Assembly (NCBI RefSeq): GCF_004368405.1
Contig: NZ_SBJH01000104.1
Coordinates: 1 to 60,836, forward strand
Direction of reading: 5' to 3'
DNA from: Olivibacter sp. XZL3
Lineage (GTDB): Bacteria; Bacteroidota; Bacteroidia; Sphingobacteriales; Sphingobacteriaceae
Length of the DNA: 60,836 nt
Both the position numbers and the translations under genes were made by a program. Shown here in pieces: positions 1 to 8,614 of the stretch; within the stretch, counting starts at the first letter, position 1, and every line of letters starts with the position of its first letter. The notes under the pieces were generated by a model that made no database searches, was not told where the DNA came from, and saw only the letters and a program-made list of their open reading frames with translations.

Positions 1-391
1 ACTCCTCTGGAGTTTCCCACATTCCAACATCTTAATCAACAACAATAAAAGTGTCTACTTTTTTTAGGACATGACAAAGTTAAGTTGGAGAAAAAGCATC
101 AAGCCTCTCCATACCTGTACAAACAGTTTCAAGCTTTTCCGGCTGCCGTGCCCGATTCGGCCCACGCGACGCTGTCAACAAACAACGCTTGGATAAATGT
201 CACAACGGCCAATCCTTTTAGCCACGCACCACCCAATAAAGCATATATAAGCGTTTATATGCTGAATTGCACCTACCTCATTTAAACCCAAACACCTTCC
301 TTAGCTGTCGGCAGTCTACCGTTGGCTATACTTTACTCATCATTATTGAATAACCGTTACGCATAACCGTAACCCACAACGCATAACTACA
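1..391. other. Intergenic/edge region before the cus operon, no supported gene
   Basis: No recognisable gene lies in these 391 bases. The longest + frame (85-285) needs a TTG start and has no family features. A 42-codon hydrophobic frame on the minus strand (129-254) has no start codon. The last 35 bases before the pump gene carry a 9-bp direct repeat. The region presumably holds the promoter of the cus operon, but no clear -33/-7 pair was found. Confidence 0.5.
359..387. repeat. 9-bp direct repeat ACGCATAAC just upstream of cusA
   Basis: The sequence ACGCATAAC occurs at 359-367 and again at 379-387, offset by 20 bases (about two helical turns). It ends four bases before the ATG of the pump gene. 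Related copies of 'ataaccg' lie between them. The spacing would suit a dimeric regulator, but no metal-responsive regulator gene is in view, and simple low-complexity intergenic DNA is an equal explanation. Confidence 0.35.
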
Positions 392-1678
392 ATGGTCCAT
401 CGTATTATCGACTGGTCGCTACGCAACCGTTTTGTTGTATTAATTTTGAGCTTAGGTCTTTTTATATGGGGTGTTTTTGCTGTAAAAAAGAACCCGATTG
501 ACGCCATTCCCGACCTTTCTGAAAACCAAGTGATTGTTTTCACCGAGTGGATGGGGCGGTCTCCTCAACTGATAGAAGACCAAGTAACCTATCCTTTGGT
601 GACCAATCTCCAAGGCTTGCCCAAAATCAAGTATGTCCGCGGCAGTTCCATGTTTGGCATGAGCTTCATTTACGTCATTTTTGAAGATGAAGTAGATATA
701 TACTGGGCTCGGGAACGCGTGCTGGAGCGGCTCAGCACAGTCGGAAGGACACTTCCTGAAGGAGCGACGCCCACCTTGGGTCCGGATGGCACAGGAGTTG
801 GCCATGTACTTTGGTACACCTTAGATGCACCGAATATCGACCTGGGTGAGCAACGAGCCATTCAAGATTGGTACGTCAAATTTGCTTTGCAGAATGTTCC
901 GGGCGTCAGCGAAATTGCTTCTTTCGGAGGTTTTCAAAAGCAATATCAAGTGACGATAGATCCTAATAAGCTCCTCTATTACAAACTTTCTGCCGCCGAT
1001 GTGATCAGTGCCATCAGGACCAACAACAATGAAAGCGGTAGACGGAAGTTTGAGATGAGCGATGTTGGCTATATAATTAAGACGAACGGCTACCTGCAAT
1101 CAATCCAGGACATCGAACGTATACCCATCGGCAATCAGCAAGGGAATCCTATTTACGTTTCAGATATTGGTGTCGTGCAAATGACTGGCGAGGCGCGACT
1201 AGGTATATTTGATCAGAACGGTGAAGGCGAACGTGTCGGGGGCATTGTTGTGATGCGTTATGGTGAAAATGCGGCTGCGCTAACCGAACGCGTAAAGGAA
1301 AAAATGAAAGAAATAGCGAGAGGCCTACCGGAAGGAGTCAAATTTGACATTATTTATGACCGGGGTGAATTGATCAAGGAGTCTGTGGATTCCATTAAAC
1401 ATACCCTCATCGAAGAAATGATCGTTGTCTCTCTGGTCGTCATACTCTTTTTATTTCACTGGCGAAGTGCACTGAGTATTATTGTTCAAATTCCGATTAC
1501 CATTGCCATCAGCTTTATTTTATTGAATGCTTTTGATATATCATCCAACATTATGTCTTTAACCGGTATTGCCTTAGCCATTGGGGTCATTGTTGATAAT
1601 GGTATCATCATGAGTGAAAACGCGTACAAGCACCTCGCTGAACGGTATGCCGAAAAACATCCAACAAAAAAAAGATAA
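392..1678 (+). CDS. cusA: CusA/CzcA-family RND heavy-metal efflux pump, N-terminal part (frameshifted)
   Basis: This is the N-terminal 428 residues of an inner-membrane RND transporter that exports heavy metals (Cu+/Ag+ type by its neighbours) with a periplasmic adaptor and a TolC-like channel, driven by the proton gradient. Visible features are the first membrane segment at about residues 13-31, the porter-domain motifs, and transmembrane segments 2-4 ending in VIVDNGIIMSENAYKHLAE. The Asp of that motif (about residue 402) sits where the proton-relay Asp of the family lies. The frame stops in the TM4-TM5 loop, right after an A8 run at 1666-1673. The rest of the protein continues in the +1 frame, so a normal pump of about 1,070 residues is broken by one extra base. 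The annotation is firm. Whether the break is real is open. Confidence 0.93.
   Translation: MVHRIIDWSLRNRFVVLILSLGLFIWGVFAVKKNPIDAIPDLSENQVIVFTEWMGRSPQLIEDQVTYPLVTNLQGLPKIKYVRGSSMFGMSFIYVIFEDEVDIYWARERVLERLSTVGRTLPEGATPTLGPDGTGVGHVLWYTLDAPNIDLGEQRAIQDWYVKFALQNVPGVSEIASFGGFQKQYQVTIDPNKLLYYKLSAADVISAIRTNNNESGRRKFEMSDVGYIIKTNGYLQSIQDIERIPIGNQQGNPIYVSDIGVVQMTGEARLGIFDQNGEGERVGGIVVMRYGENAAALTERVKEKMKEIARGLPEGVKFDIIYDRGELIKESVDSIKHTLIEEMIVVSLVVILFLFHWRSALSIIVQIPITIAISFILLNAFDISSNIMSLTGIALAIGVIVDNGIIMSENAYKHLAERYAEKHPTKKR
1666..1673 (+). other. A8 homopolymer at the cusA frameshift
   Basis: Eight consecutive A residues end the first pump frame: the codons after it read AGA TAA. With seven A residues the reading would pass through K-K-D-N-N-M-S-W into the downstream frame without a stop. 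The run is therefore the exact site where one base must be lost, or skipped by slippage, to give an intact pump. Confidence 0.85.
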
Positions 1679-1682
1679 CAAC

Positions 1683-3617
1683 ATGAGCTGGATAAAAAGA
1701 ATATTCAAACATACATCTCCCTGGATATCAGAAAAGGAACGGATCGAAATTATCGGAAAAAGTAGCAAGCAGGTGAGCCGCGGTGTCTTTTTTGCCACGA
1801 TCATTATCATTACTTCATTCTTGCCCGTATTTATGCTTACCGGTCAGGAAGGTAAGCTCTTTCATCCATTGGCTTTTACAAAGACCTTTATTATGCTTGT
1901 TGACGCTTTATTGGTCCTCACGCTAGCGCCGGTTTTAATATCGTTTTTCATGAAAGGCAAATTCAAACCCGATCAAGCCAATCCCGTCAATCGTTTTTTG
2001 GAAAAACTATATGAACCGATCATACAAAAAGTGCTAACCTGGCGCAAGACCACTTTGGCGATCAACGTACTTGCTTTGCTGATTACCATCCCACTTCTGA
2101 AAAGACTTGGCACCGAATTTATGCCACCACTCGATGAGCAAAGCGTCCTTTTTATGCCTGTCACACTTCCTGACATCAGTAACAGCGAGGCGAAACGCAT
2201 TCTTCAAGTGCAAGACAAAATCATAAAAAGCGTCCCTGAGGTCGATAAAGTACTTGGCAAGGCCGGCAGGGCTAGTACGGCAACCGATAACGCGCCTATT
2301 AGCATGATTGAAACGATCATCATGCTGAAACCTAAGCATCAATGGCGGGACGGAATGACAAAGGATCAATTGATCCAAGAATTAGATAAGAAGTTACAAA
2401 TCCCTGGCGTTGTGAACGGCTGGACGCAACCCATTATAAACCGCATCAACATGTTGGCTACGGGTATCCGCACGGATGTTGGCGTAAAAGTTTTCGGACA
2501 AAACCTAGATACAATTGCTGCCGTTTCGGAACGGGTTAAAAAGGCGTTAGAAGGCACTGATGGAATTCAAGACCTCTACGTGGAACCGGTAACCGGCGGG
2601 AAATATCTAACTGTCGATATAAAGCGTGATGCGCTCGCTCGTTATGGCCTCACGGTAGACGATGTAAATCAAACCGTAGAAAGTATCATCGGTGGAGCAA
2701 CCATTGGCCAAACAATCGAAGGAAGAAGGCGCTTTAGTATTAATATCCGACTTGCGCAAGACTATCGGAATAGCTTAGCTCAACTGAACAGAGTTCCTTT
2801 ACGGAGCAGTTCTTTTGGTGAAGTACCTTTAAGTGCGGTGGCAGATCTCCGATTTGAAGACGGCCCACCAATGATTACGTCGGATAACGCGTTGCTTCGC
2901 GGAGCCGTAATGTTTAATGTCCGCAACCGCGACCTGGGAAGCGCCGTACAAGAAGCTGCTGAAAGACTGAATACTTCCGAAGGCATTTTGCCAACAGGTT
3001 ACTTTTTAGAATGGAGTGGACAATATGAAAATTTAATGCGTGGCCAACAAACGCTTCTGTGGATCACTCCAATTGTGCTCATCATCATCTTTTTTGCTCT
3101 CTATTTTGCCTTCCACTCCCTAAGGGAGGCTTTTCTTAGCCTCATAACTGTACCGTTTGCTCTTATCGGCGGAGCCTATATGATTTATTTCTGGGGCGTT
3201 CATCTCTCCGTCGCCGTGGCTGTCGGCTTTATTGCCCTATTTGGGATCGCCGTAGAAACCGGAATTGTCATGGTTATCTACCTGAACGATGCCATGCTGC
3301 AATTAGTAAAAGAGAAGGGCAACAGCCGTGAAACCATTACTAATAGCGATTTAAGAACTTATGTCATATACGGCGCTGCAAAGAGACTCCGACCAAAGAT
3401 TATGACGGTATGCGTGTCTCTCTTCGGCCTCTTACCGGTGTTATGGGCAACAGGAGTAGGTACAGACGTTATGCGGCCAATTGTTTTGCCAATGATTGGC
3501 GGCGTGCTCACCTCGTCCACTCACATTTTATTGGTTACCCCGCTTATCTTTTTAATGACCAAAGAATACGAATTGCGTACATATGGAAAATTGGAAATTC
3601 ATGACACCAAGCACTAA
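1683..3617 (+). CDS. cusA: CusA/CzcA-family RND heavy-metal efflux pump, C-terminal part (frameshifted)
   Basis: This is the C-terminal part of the pump started at 392, in the next reading frame. It resumes in the TM4-TM5 cytoplasmic loop and continues with ISEKERIEIIGKSSKQVSRG, TM5-TM6, the second porter domain (NRINMLATGIRTDVGVKVFG; RYGLTVDDVNQTVESIIGGA) and TM8-TM12 at the end. The start given is the first ATG in this frame. A GTG at 1614 also opens the frame, but neither is likely to be a natural start, because the product would lack the first four transmembrane helices. The stop overlaps the start of the TolC-like gene, consistent with one operon. Confidence 0.92.
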   Translation: MSWIKRIFKHTSPWISEKERIEIIGKSSKQVSRGVFFATIIIITSFLPVFMLTGQEGKLFHPLAFTKTFIMLVDALLVLTLAPVLISFFMKGKFKPDQANPVNRFLEKLYEPIIQKVLTWRKTTLAINVLALLITIPLLKRLGTEFMPPLDEQSVLFMPVTLPDISNSEAKRILQVQDKIIKSVPEVDKVLGKAGRASTATDNAPISMIETIIMLKPKHQWRDGMTKDQLIQELDKKLQIPGVVNGWTQPIINRINMLATGIRTDVGVKVFGQNLDTIAAVSERVKKALEGTDGIQDLYVEPVTGGKYLTVDIKRDALARYGLTVDDVNQTVESIIGGATIGQTIEGRRRFSINIRLAQDYRNSLAQLNRVPLRSSSFGEVPLSAVADLRFEDGPPMITSDNALLRGAVMFNVRNRDLGSAVQEAAERLNTSEGILPTGYFLEWSGQYENLMRGQQTLLWITPIVLIIIFFALYFAFHSLREAFLSLITVPFALIGGAYMIYFWGVHLSVAVAVGFIALFGIAVETGIVMVIYLNDAMLQLVKEKGNSRETITNSDLRTYVIYGAAKRLRPKIMTVCVSLFGLLPVLWATGVGTDVMRPIVLPMIGGVLTSSTHILLVTPLIFLMTKEYELRTYGKLEIHDTKH

Positions 3618-4887
3618 CATATTGACTTGTCGGAAACAGATCACACTGCTTCTTATAATAGCCTGCTTTTTCGCCGACAAAGCCTTTAGTCAGACGAAAC
3701 AGGTCGACATATTATCCTTGGACACCATTCTGACGCGTATTGAACGACAGCATATCAAATTGAAAGCCTATGACCTGAGGAGCAAAAGTTTCGCCTACCG
3801 GGCAAAAGCATCGTCTGCTTGGATGGCTCCTATGGTCGGCGCGGGTACCTTCATGACCCCCTATCCCGGACAGCGGCCCATGGAAGATGGCGATAAGGGC
3901 TCGATTATGTTCAATGTTGAACAAGAGATCCCGAATCCGGCTAAACAAAAAGCGAATAGCAGATATATTGCCTCACAAAGTGCTTCCGAGCTAGCCAACC
4001 GTGAAATAGATTTAAACAGCTTGCGAACAGAGGCTAAAAAGCTCTACTACACCTGGATAATTGCCGAAAAGCGTATTCAACTTCTAAAAGATAATGAGCA
4101 GGTGATCCAAAGCATGAAGAAACTGGAGGCGATAAGATATGAATACAACCAGGCGCAGTTAAGCAACGTATTTAAAGCTGATGCTGAATTAGAAGCTAAC
4201 CGAAACATGTTGCAAATGCAGGAGGCAGAAATAAGCCGTTCGAGAGCTTGGCTTAACAGTTTAATGAGCGTATCCGGAGACAACCCCTTTAAAGTTGACA
4301 CCAATTTAGTGCCCGCCTTTATCCCCCAAGCAAGGCTCGACACACTACTTTTAGCGCAGCGCCGGAAAGATATACAAAAGATGAATGCAGAGATGCAAAC
4401 GATGCGATATGGAATAGACGTTATGAGACATGAGCAAAAGCCCGACTTTAAAATCCGCTTCGACCATATGGCTCCTTTGGGAAAGATGATGCCAAATGCC
4501 TACAGCGTCATGGGAATGATCAGTATACCAATCGTGCCTTGGAGCAGCAAGATGTATAAAAATGAAGCAAAAGCAATGCAATTAGAACTTGAGGCCATGC
4601 AGGCAGAACGGAAGAGCATGTTGATAGAGAGCCAGGGTATGCTATATGGTATGCAGGCGGAAATTACAACGATGCAAGAACGGATTGACCGGATAGCTAA
4701 GAAGGTAATTCCCGCATTGCAAAGGGCGATGGAAGCCAACTTTCAATCCTACCGCGAAAACAAGCAGGAACTTCCCCTGGTGTTGGCCGATTGGGAAGCA
4801 CTGAACATGATGAAAAACACGTTGCTGGATGAACAGCTGAAGATGTATTTAATGATTGCAGATTATGAGAAAGAACTTTTTAACTAA
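3601..4887 (+). CDS. TolC-family outer-membrane efflux channel (CusC-like)
   Basis: Outer-membrane factor of the tripartite efflux system, forming the channel through which the RND pump expels metal. The roughly 430-residue length and the long Ala/Gln/Glu-rich helical repeats (for example KKLEAIRYEYNQAQLSNVFK in the middle and DRIAKKVIPALQRAMEANFQ near the end) are typical of TolC proteins. I prefer the ATG at 3601 because it gives a clean signal peptide ending at AFSQ. The ATG at 3583 would add six residues and overlap the pump gene by 35 bases. The gene sits directly after the pump and overlaps the adaptor gene by 23 bases. Confidence 0.88.
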   Translation: MTPSTNILTCRKQITLLLIIACFFADKAFSQTKQVDILSLDTILTRIERQHIKLKAYDLRSKSFAYRAKASSAWMAPMVGAGTFMTPYPGQRPMEDGDKGSIMFNVEQEIPNPAKQKANSRYIASQSASELANREIDLNSLRTEAKKLYYTWIIAEKRIQLLKDNEQVIQSMKKLEAIRYEYNQAQLSNVFKADAELEANRNMLQMQEAEISRSRAWLNSLMSVSGDNPFKVDTNLVPAFIPQARLDTLLLAQRRKDIQKMNAEMQTMRYGIDVMRHEQKPDFKIRFDHMAPLGKMMPNAYSVMGMISIPIVPWSSKMYKNEAKAMQLELEAMQAERKSMLIESQGMLYGMQAEITTMQERIDRIAKKVIPALQRAMEANFQSYRENKQELPLVLADWEALNMMKNTLLDEQLKMYLMIADYEKELFN

Positions 4888-7261
4888 CTGCTGTCGATTG
4901 AGCGTAGCGTTGCTTGCGTTAGGCTGCTCCTCTCAGGGCGAGTCCGACAATCCGATCAAGCTAAGCCGGCATCTAACGGATTCAAGCATTCGGGCACTAA
5001 CACAAGCTACCAATCAAGCAACCATCGACCGTGTGGTGACCATAGAAGCGGAAGCAGGACCGAAAGTTTTTCCGGTACATATAACGGGACGTGTAAGCTA
5101 CGACACCAAAAATAATATAACGGTTAGCAGTCGAGTAAACGGTAGACTTGAACGTATACATATAAAATATAACTTCCAACCTGTACAAAAAGGCCAGTTA
5201 CTTTTCGAAATATATTCTCCTGAATTGGTTGCAGCGCAACGGGAGCTGCTATTATTGCAGAGTGCGGGCGAGCAAAACCTGTTATCTTCGGCCAGAAAAA
5301 AACTTCACTATCTCGGCATGACCGATGCGCAGATACAAGGGCTGTTGCAAAACAAGCAAGTCGCCTATCGAGTACCCATCTATAGTCCGGCCAGCGGTTA
5401 TATCGTCGAAAAAAACAGGACAATGCCAGGTTCTACCATAACCACTTCAACTGCCAGCAACGAAGACCCTATGGGAAGTATGGGCTCATCCCCGGCTCCA
5501 AACACCTCATCAAATGCAGTTACGCAGTCAACAACCAGTCCGCTATTGATTAGACAAGGCGAATACGTCGGTACCGGTCAAGCCGTTTTTACAATTTATA
5601 AAAACAGCGAGCTGTTAGCAGAATTTGCTGTCCCACCTGCTTGGACTGCGAAAATAGTCAAAGGGAAAAAAATATTATTTCAGAGCCTAGAAGCTCCCAT
5701 GCAGTGGTATCAAGGAACGGTAGATCTTATTCAACCCACCTTCAATACCGGCGAAAATTTCGCTTTAGCGAGAATCTACCTGAAGGACACCAAGCTACCT
5801 GTAGGACAGCTTTTAAAAGGAATCTTTGCGGTTACGGAAAACACAGGATATTGGCTACCTAAAACGGCAGTTATATCCTTGGGAACTAAAAATATAGTAT
5901 TTAAGCAAGAAAGAAATACACTGCGACCTATGGTTGTAAAAGTGGGTGTTCGAACGGAAAACGAAGTGCAGATACTCAGCGATATTGCGTCTTGGCAAAT
6001 TGCTAAAAATGGCGCTTATTTAGTAGATAGCGAAGACTTTATTGTTGCAAAAAAAACTGAGGCAATGAATAGAAAACGATTTATACAGACGGTATTATTA
6101 TCAGCAGCTATGCCCTCTTTCCTATGGACATCATGCAGCGGTAGGCCTTCCGGTAAGGCAGGAGCAGTCGATATCACTTTTACATGCCCAATGCATCCGC
6201 AAATCGTGGAAAACCATGGGGACACCTGCCCGATATGCGGAATGGACTTAGTGCCTTTCGATAAAAGCAATAAAGACAAATTTCTGACACTTAGTGCCAA
6301 CCAACAAACCTTAGCTAATATCGCTACCGCAGTTATTGGTGTAGGAAGCCTAAGTGAATACACAGCAATAAACGGAAAATTTACCGTCAATCCAGAGCAA
6401 ACAAGCTATATCAGTAGCCGAACTGCTGGTAGAATCGAAGACTTGTATGTTAAAGAAACCGGCATTTCTGTTAAGCAAGGCCAGGCTCTTTATCGTTTGT
6501 ATGCCGAGGCACTTTTAGCATTACAGGAAGAGTTTCTCATGACCTATAAACAAGCCTTGCAATTTGCCGATGACCAGCGATTTGCAGACATTTTTAAAGC
6601 GGCTAAGCAAAAATTGCTGTTGTATGGCCAAACGGAGTCTCAGCTGGCAATATTACAAAAAAGGGGAAAAGTCGATCCCTATATTACTTTTTATGCACCA
6701 AGCAGCGGAACCATAGCGGAGCTATTGATTGGAGAAGGGCAATATATAAATGAAGGAACACCAGTCCTTCGTTTAGAGAGCTATGATACCATGTGGGTGG
6801 AGGCCGATATTTATCCAAGAGAAACCGTCTATATTAAAGAGGGGCAAGAGCTACGCGTAATTGCTAACGGTGATAGCAACAATCAGTGGATTATGAGGGT
6901 ACAGTTTATTACCCCAAATTATCAAAACAACACCCAAATCGCCCAATTACGGGGAACCGTGATAAACCGGGGCAGCAAACTCCAGGCGGGCATGCCGGCA
7001 ACCATTTTTTTGCCGAAAACGACTCAAAACGAAGCCCTAACAGTGCCTAGTAAAGCAATTATCCGCGAGGGCAGCCAGAGCCATGTATGGATAGCCAGTG
7101 GTCAAGAGCGATTTGAACCGCGACTCGTAAAGACAGGCATCGAGTCATTCGGCGAAACAGAAATCACCGCAGGACTTTCTCCTGGAGAAAAGATCGTGAT
7201 CAGTGGGGCCTATCTCTTATATAGCGAATATGTACTAAAGAAAGGGGCGCTTTTTAACTAA
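4865..7261 (+). CDS. cusB: Two CusB-family efflux adaptors read as one 798-residue protein
   Basis: Periplasmic membrane-fusion (adaptor) proteins that link the RND pump to the outer-membrane channel and pass metal to it. Residues 1-400 are one complete CusB-like adaptor with its own lipobox (LSVALLALGCSS). Residues from Met-401 are a second complete adaptor with a second lipoprotein-type signal (SFLWTSCSG), followed by a heavy-metal-binding domain with CPMHP and CPICGM motifs, then the barrel-sandwich and beta-barrel domains. An internal signal peptide in the middle of a lipoprotein makes no topological sense. The join lies just after an A8 run (6049-6056); with A7 the first adaptor would end in a TGA that overlaps the ATG at 6065 (ATGA). 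Two coupled genes are therefore the likely true arrangement. The ATG at 4865 is chosen over a TTG at 4856. Confidence 0.88.
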   Translation: MRKNFLTNCCRLSVALLALGCSSQGESDNPIKLSRHLTDSSIRALTQATNQATIDRVVTIEAEAGPKVFPVHITGRVSYDTKNNITVSSRVNGRLERIHIKYNFQPVQKGQLLFEIYSPELVAAQRELLLLQSAGEQNLLSSARKKLHYLGMTDAQIQGLLQNKQVAYRVPIYSPASGYIVEKNRTMPGSTITTSTASNEDPMGSMGSSPAPNTSSNAVTQSTTSPLLIRQGEYVGTGQAVFTIYKNSELLAEFAVPPAWTAKIVKGKKILFQSLEAPMQWYQGTVDLIQPTFNTGENFALARIYLKDTKLPVGQLLKGIFAVTENTGYWLPKTAVISLGTKNIVFKQERNTLRPMVVKVGVRTENEVQILSDIASWQIAKNGAYLVDSEDFIVAKKTEAMNRKRFIQTVLLSAAMPSFLWTSCSGRPSGKAGAVDITFTCPMHPQIVENHGDTCPICGMDLVPFDKSNKDKFLTLSANQQTLANIATAVIGVGSLSEYTAINGKFTVNPEQTSYISSRTAGRIEDLYVKETGISVKQGQALYRLYAEALLALQEEFLMTYKQALQFADDQRFADIFKAAKQKLLLYGQTESQLAILQKRGKVDPYITFYAPSSGTIAELLIGEGQYINEGTPVLRLESYDTMWVEADIYPRETVYIKEGQELRVIANGDSNNQWIMRVQFITPNYQNNTQIAQLRGTVINRGSKLQAGMPATIFLPKTTQNEALTVPSKAIIREGSQSHVWIASGQERFEPRLVKTGIESFGETEITAGLSPGEKIVISGAYLLYSEYVLKKGALFN
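6049..6068 (+). other. A8 homopolymer at the CusB-CusB join; hidden ATGA stop/start
   Basis: The A8 run at 6049-6056 is followed 8 bases later by ATGA (6065-6068). As sequenced, the frame runs through it. If one A is removed, the upstream frame reads K-K-L-R-Q and stops at the TGA of this ATGA, which is the usual overlap of translationally coupled genes. The second adaptor would then start at 6065. Confidence 0.8.
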
Positions 7262-7336
7262 TCGCCAAAACAGTGCAAAAAAACGACGCTAGTTTAATTG
7301 CATCTCACAGAAAACAGTTAATAAAATCGAACAAAT

Positions 7337-7894
7337 ATGAAAACAACAAACTTTAAAATCGGTATGGCTGTCGTAGCAGCCTCGTTCTTTCTGGCGTCGT
7401 GTAATGCCGGCAACCAAGCATCTAATGTAGCAAATAATTCTGGCGACCATCAGATGGCGGCTGATAGTGGCCGTTCGGCACCCGCGAGAACAAAAAGCGA
7501 GGCGCTTAATGCGCTCTATCCTCATTATCTTGCCTTACAAGAAGCCCTCGTGGATGGCCAGCTCACAAAAGCAAAAGAGGAGGCCCTACTGGTCGAGGAA
7601 GCCGGTAAGAGCATTGAGGGCGCGGAAAACCTGCAACGAGCTGCCGCCCAAGTGCTATCATCAGAAAGTTTAGAAAGCCAACGAAACGCCTTTTCTCCTT
7701 TAAGCGAGGCGCTTATTTCGCTTGTCAAATCAAACGGCGTGGCAGTCGGCGAATTCTATGTAGCACATTGCCCTATGGCCTTCAATGATAAGGGAGCGCG
7801 CTGGTTAAGTGCATCGAAAGATATTAAAAACCCCTATTTTGGTGACAAAATGCTGACTTGCGGAAGCCTTGAAGAAACACTATCAAAGCACTGA
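7337..7894 (+). CDS. DUF3347-family lipoprotein of the metal-efflux operon
   Basis: Secreted lipoprotein of 185 residues with a lipobox (FFLASCN, Cys about residue 22) and a DUF3347 domain over the rest. The family hallmark near the C terminus is visible: YVAHCPMAF, then W-L-S, then NPYFGDKMLTCG. DUF3347 domains are usually found beside or fused to CusB-type adaptors, and their Cys/Met/His residues suggest periplasmic metal binding. That role is inferred from context, not proven. It is the last gene of the cus operon, 75 bases after the adaptor stop. Confidence 0.85.
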   Translation: MKTTNFKIGMAVVAASFFLASCNAGNQASNVANNSGDHQMAADSGRSAPARTKSEALNALYPHYLALQEALVDGQLTKAKEEALLVEEAGKSIEGAENLQRAAAQVLSSESLESQRNAFSPLSEALISLVKSNGVAVGEFYVAHCPMAFNDKGARWLSASKDIKNPYFGDKMLTCGSLEETLSKH

Positions 7895-7949
7895 TAAATA
7901 GCTAGATAAAAAGCAGTGCTGTAGGCGCCTCCTATTATATATAAAAAAT

Positions 7950-7977
7950 CCACCTACCGACGAGCGTCAGTAGGTGG
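7950..7977. terminator. Hairpin downstream of the cus operon
   Basis: A perfect 8-bp stem (CCACCTAC 7950-7957 with GTAGGTGG 7970-7977) lies 55 bases after the last cus gene. There is no U-tract on the + side. An A-run directly upstream would be a T-run for a minus-strand transcript, so it may terminate better in that direction. Confidence 0.45.
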
Positions 7978-8210
7978 CTCTACACTTAAGTATCCAACCG
8001 TAACTGTAGAAGATCTTTATATAGGAGTCGCCTAAGCGACGCAAAAAGTAATTATTGCCTTCTATTGATTTACTTCTACCAATTAGAAATGGAGCACAAA
8101 AGTATGTAATAGTTTCTACTTTTTTATATTATAATTATACAAATGATAATTCTATGATGAATTGGCATACTTCTACTATGAAGAAGTGAGAAAAAAAACA
8201 GAATGTGGAA

Positions 8211-8249
8211 GAGAAGCGCCCGTTATTCTATAACGGGCGGCTGCTTCTC
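8211..8249. other. Strong 16-bp hairpin, candidate structured RNA
   Basis: A 10-bp perfect stem (8217-8226 with 8230-8239, 3-base loop) is extended by a 6-bp outer stem (GAGAAG 8211-8216 with CTTCTC 8244-8249) across a 4-base bulge. An A8 run lies 11 bases upstream. It is far from both flanking genes and lacks a normal T-tail for the + strand, so it may belong to a non-coding RNA or be a minus-strand terminator. Confidence 0.4.
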
Positions 8250-8562
8250 CAAACAGGCATTATTATGCCCATTCTTGGGCTACGGTTGGATTAAAATCTT
8301 TTTGATAAACGTGCTTGCGACACTAAATATCAATGACTATGATCTAAGACCAAGTCTTTCTTACATCACAAATATATAGATCTACGCTGTATCATTCGGC
8401 CTTTAAAACGCAATTGTATACTCCTCATTATAAAATGAGAAAAAGTGTGAAAAAATTGCACAGCCTATTCAAAAGTCGCCCCTGTCGACATGCCCAGCGT
8501 TTTTTAATTATTATAAGAGCACCGGGCTGCTGTCAATAAGCGCCCTCGACCTGAATTAACGA

Positions 8563-8593
8563 ATTGCTAATTGCCATCCATTCGGTACCTTTA
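8563..8593 (+). promoter_or_regulatory. Bacteroidota-type promoter for the DUF922 gene
   Basis: ATTG at 8563-8566, then a 19-base spacer, then TACCTTTA at 8586-8593. This fits the Bacteroidota -33 TTTG / -7 TAnnTTTG consensus with one mismatch in each box and the ideal spacing. The ATG of the next gene is 21 bases downstream. Confidence 0.55.
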
Positions 8594-8614
8594 TATGATA
8601 TTTAACCGTTTTTT

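Larger units (their letters stand above)
7895..8614. other. 720-bp intergenic region with several hairpins, no protein gene
   Basis: No coding frame of note exists on either strand. The region holds an 8-bp hairpin soon after the cus operon (7950-7977), a strong long hairpin (8211-8249), two overlapping and mutually exclusive small hairpins (8256-8269 or 8267-8280), and a promoter for the next gene (8563-8593). The cluster of structure around 8190-8310 could be a non-coding RNA or an old element remnant. I recognise no RNA family. Confidence 0.5.

Noticed and set aside
129-254. 42-codon hydrophobic minus-strand frame (ends AESGTAAGKA)
   Set aside because: It looks protein-like in composition but has no ATG or GTG start and a stop directly upstream; it could be a remnant, but cannot be supported.
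85-285. 66-codon + strand frame near the left edge
   Set aside because: It needs a TTG start, has no recognisable domain and no promoter or ribosome-binding context.
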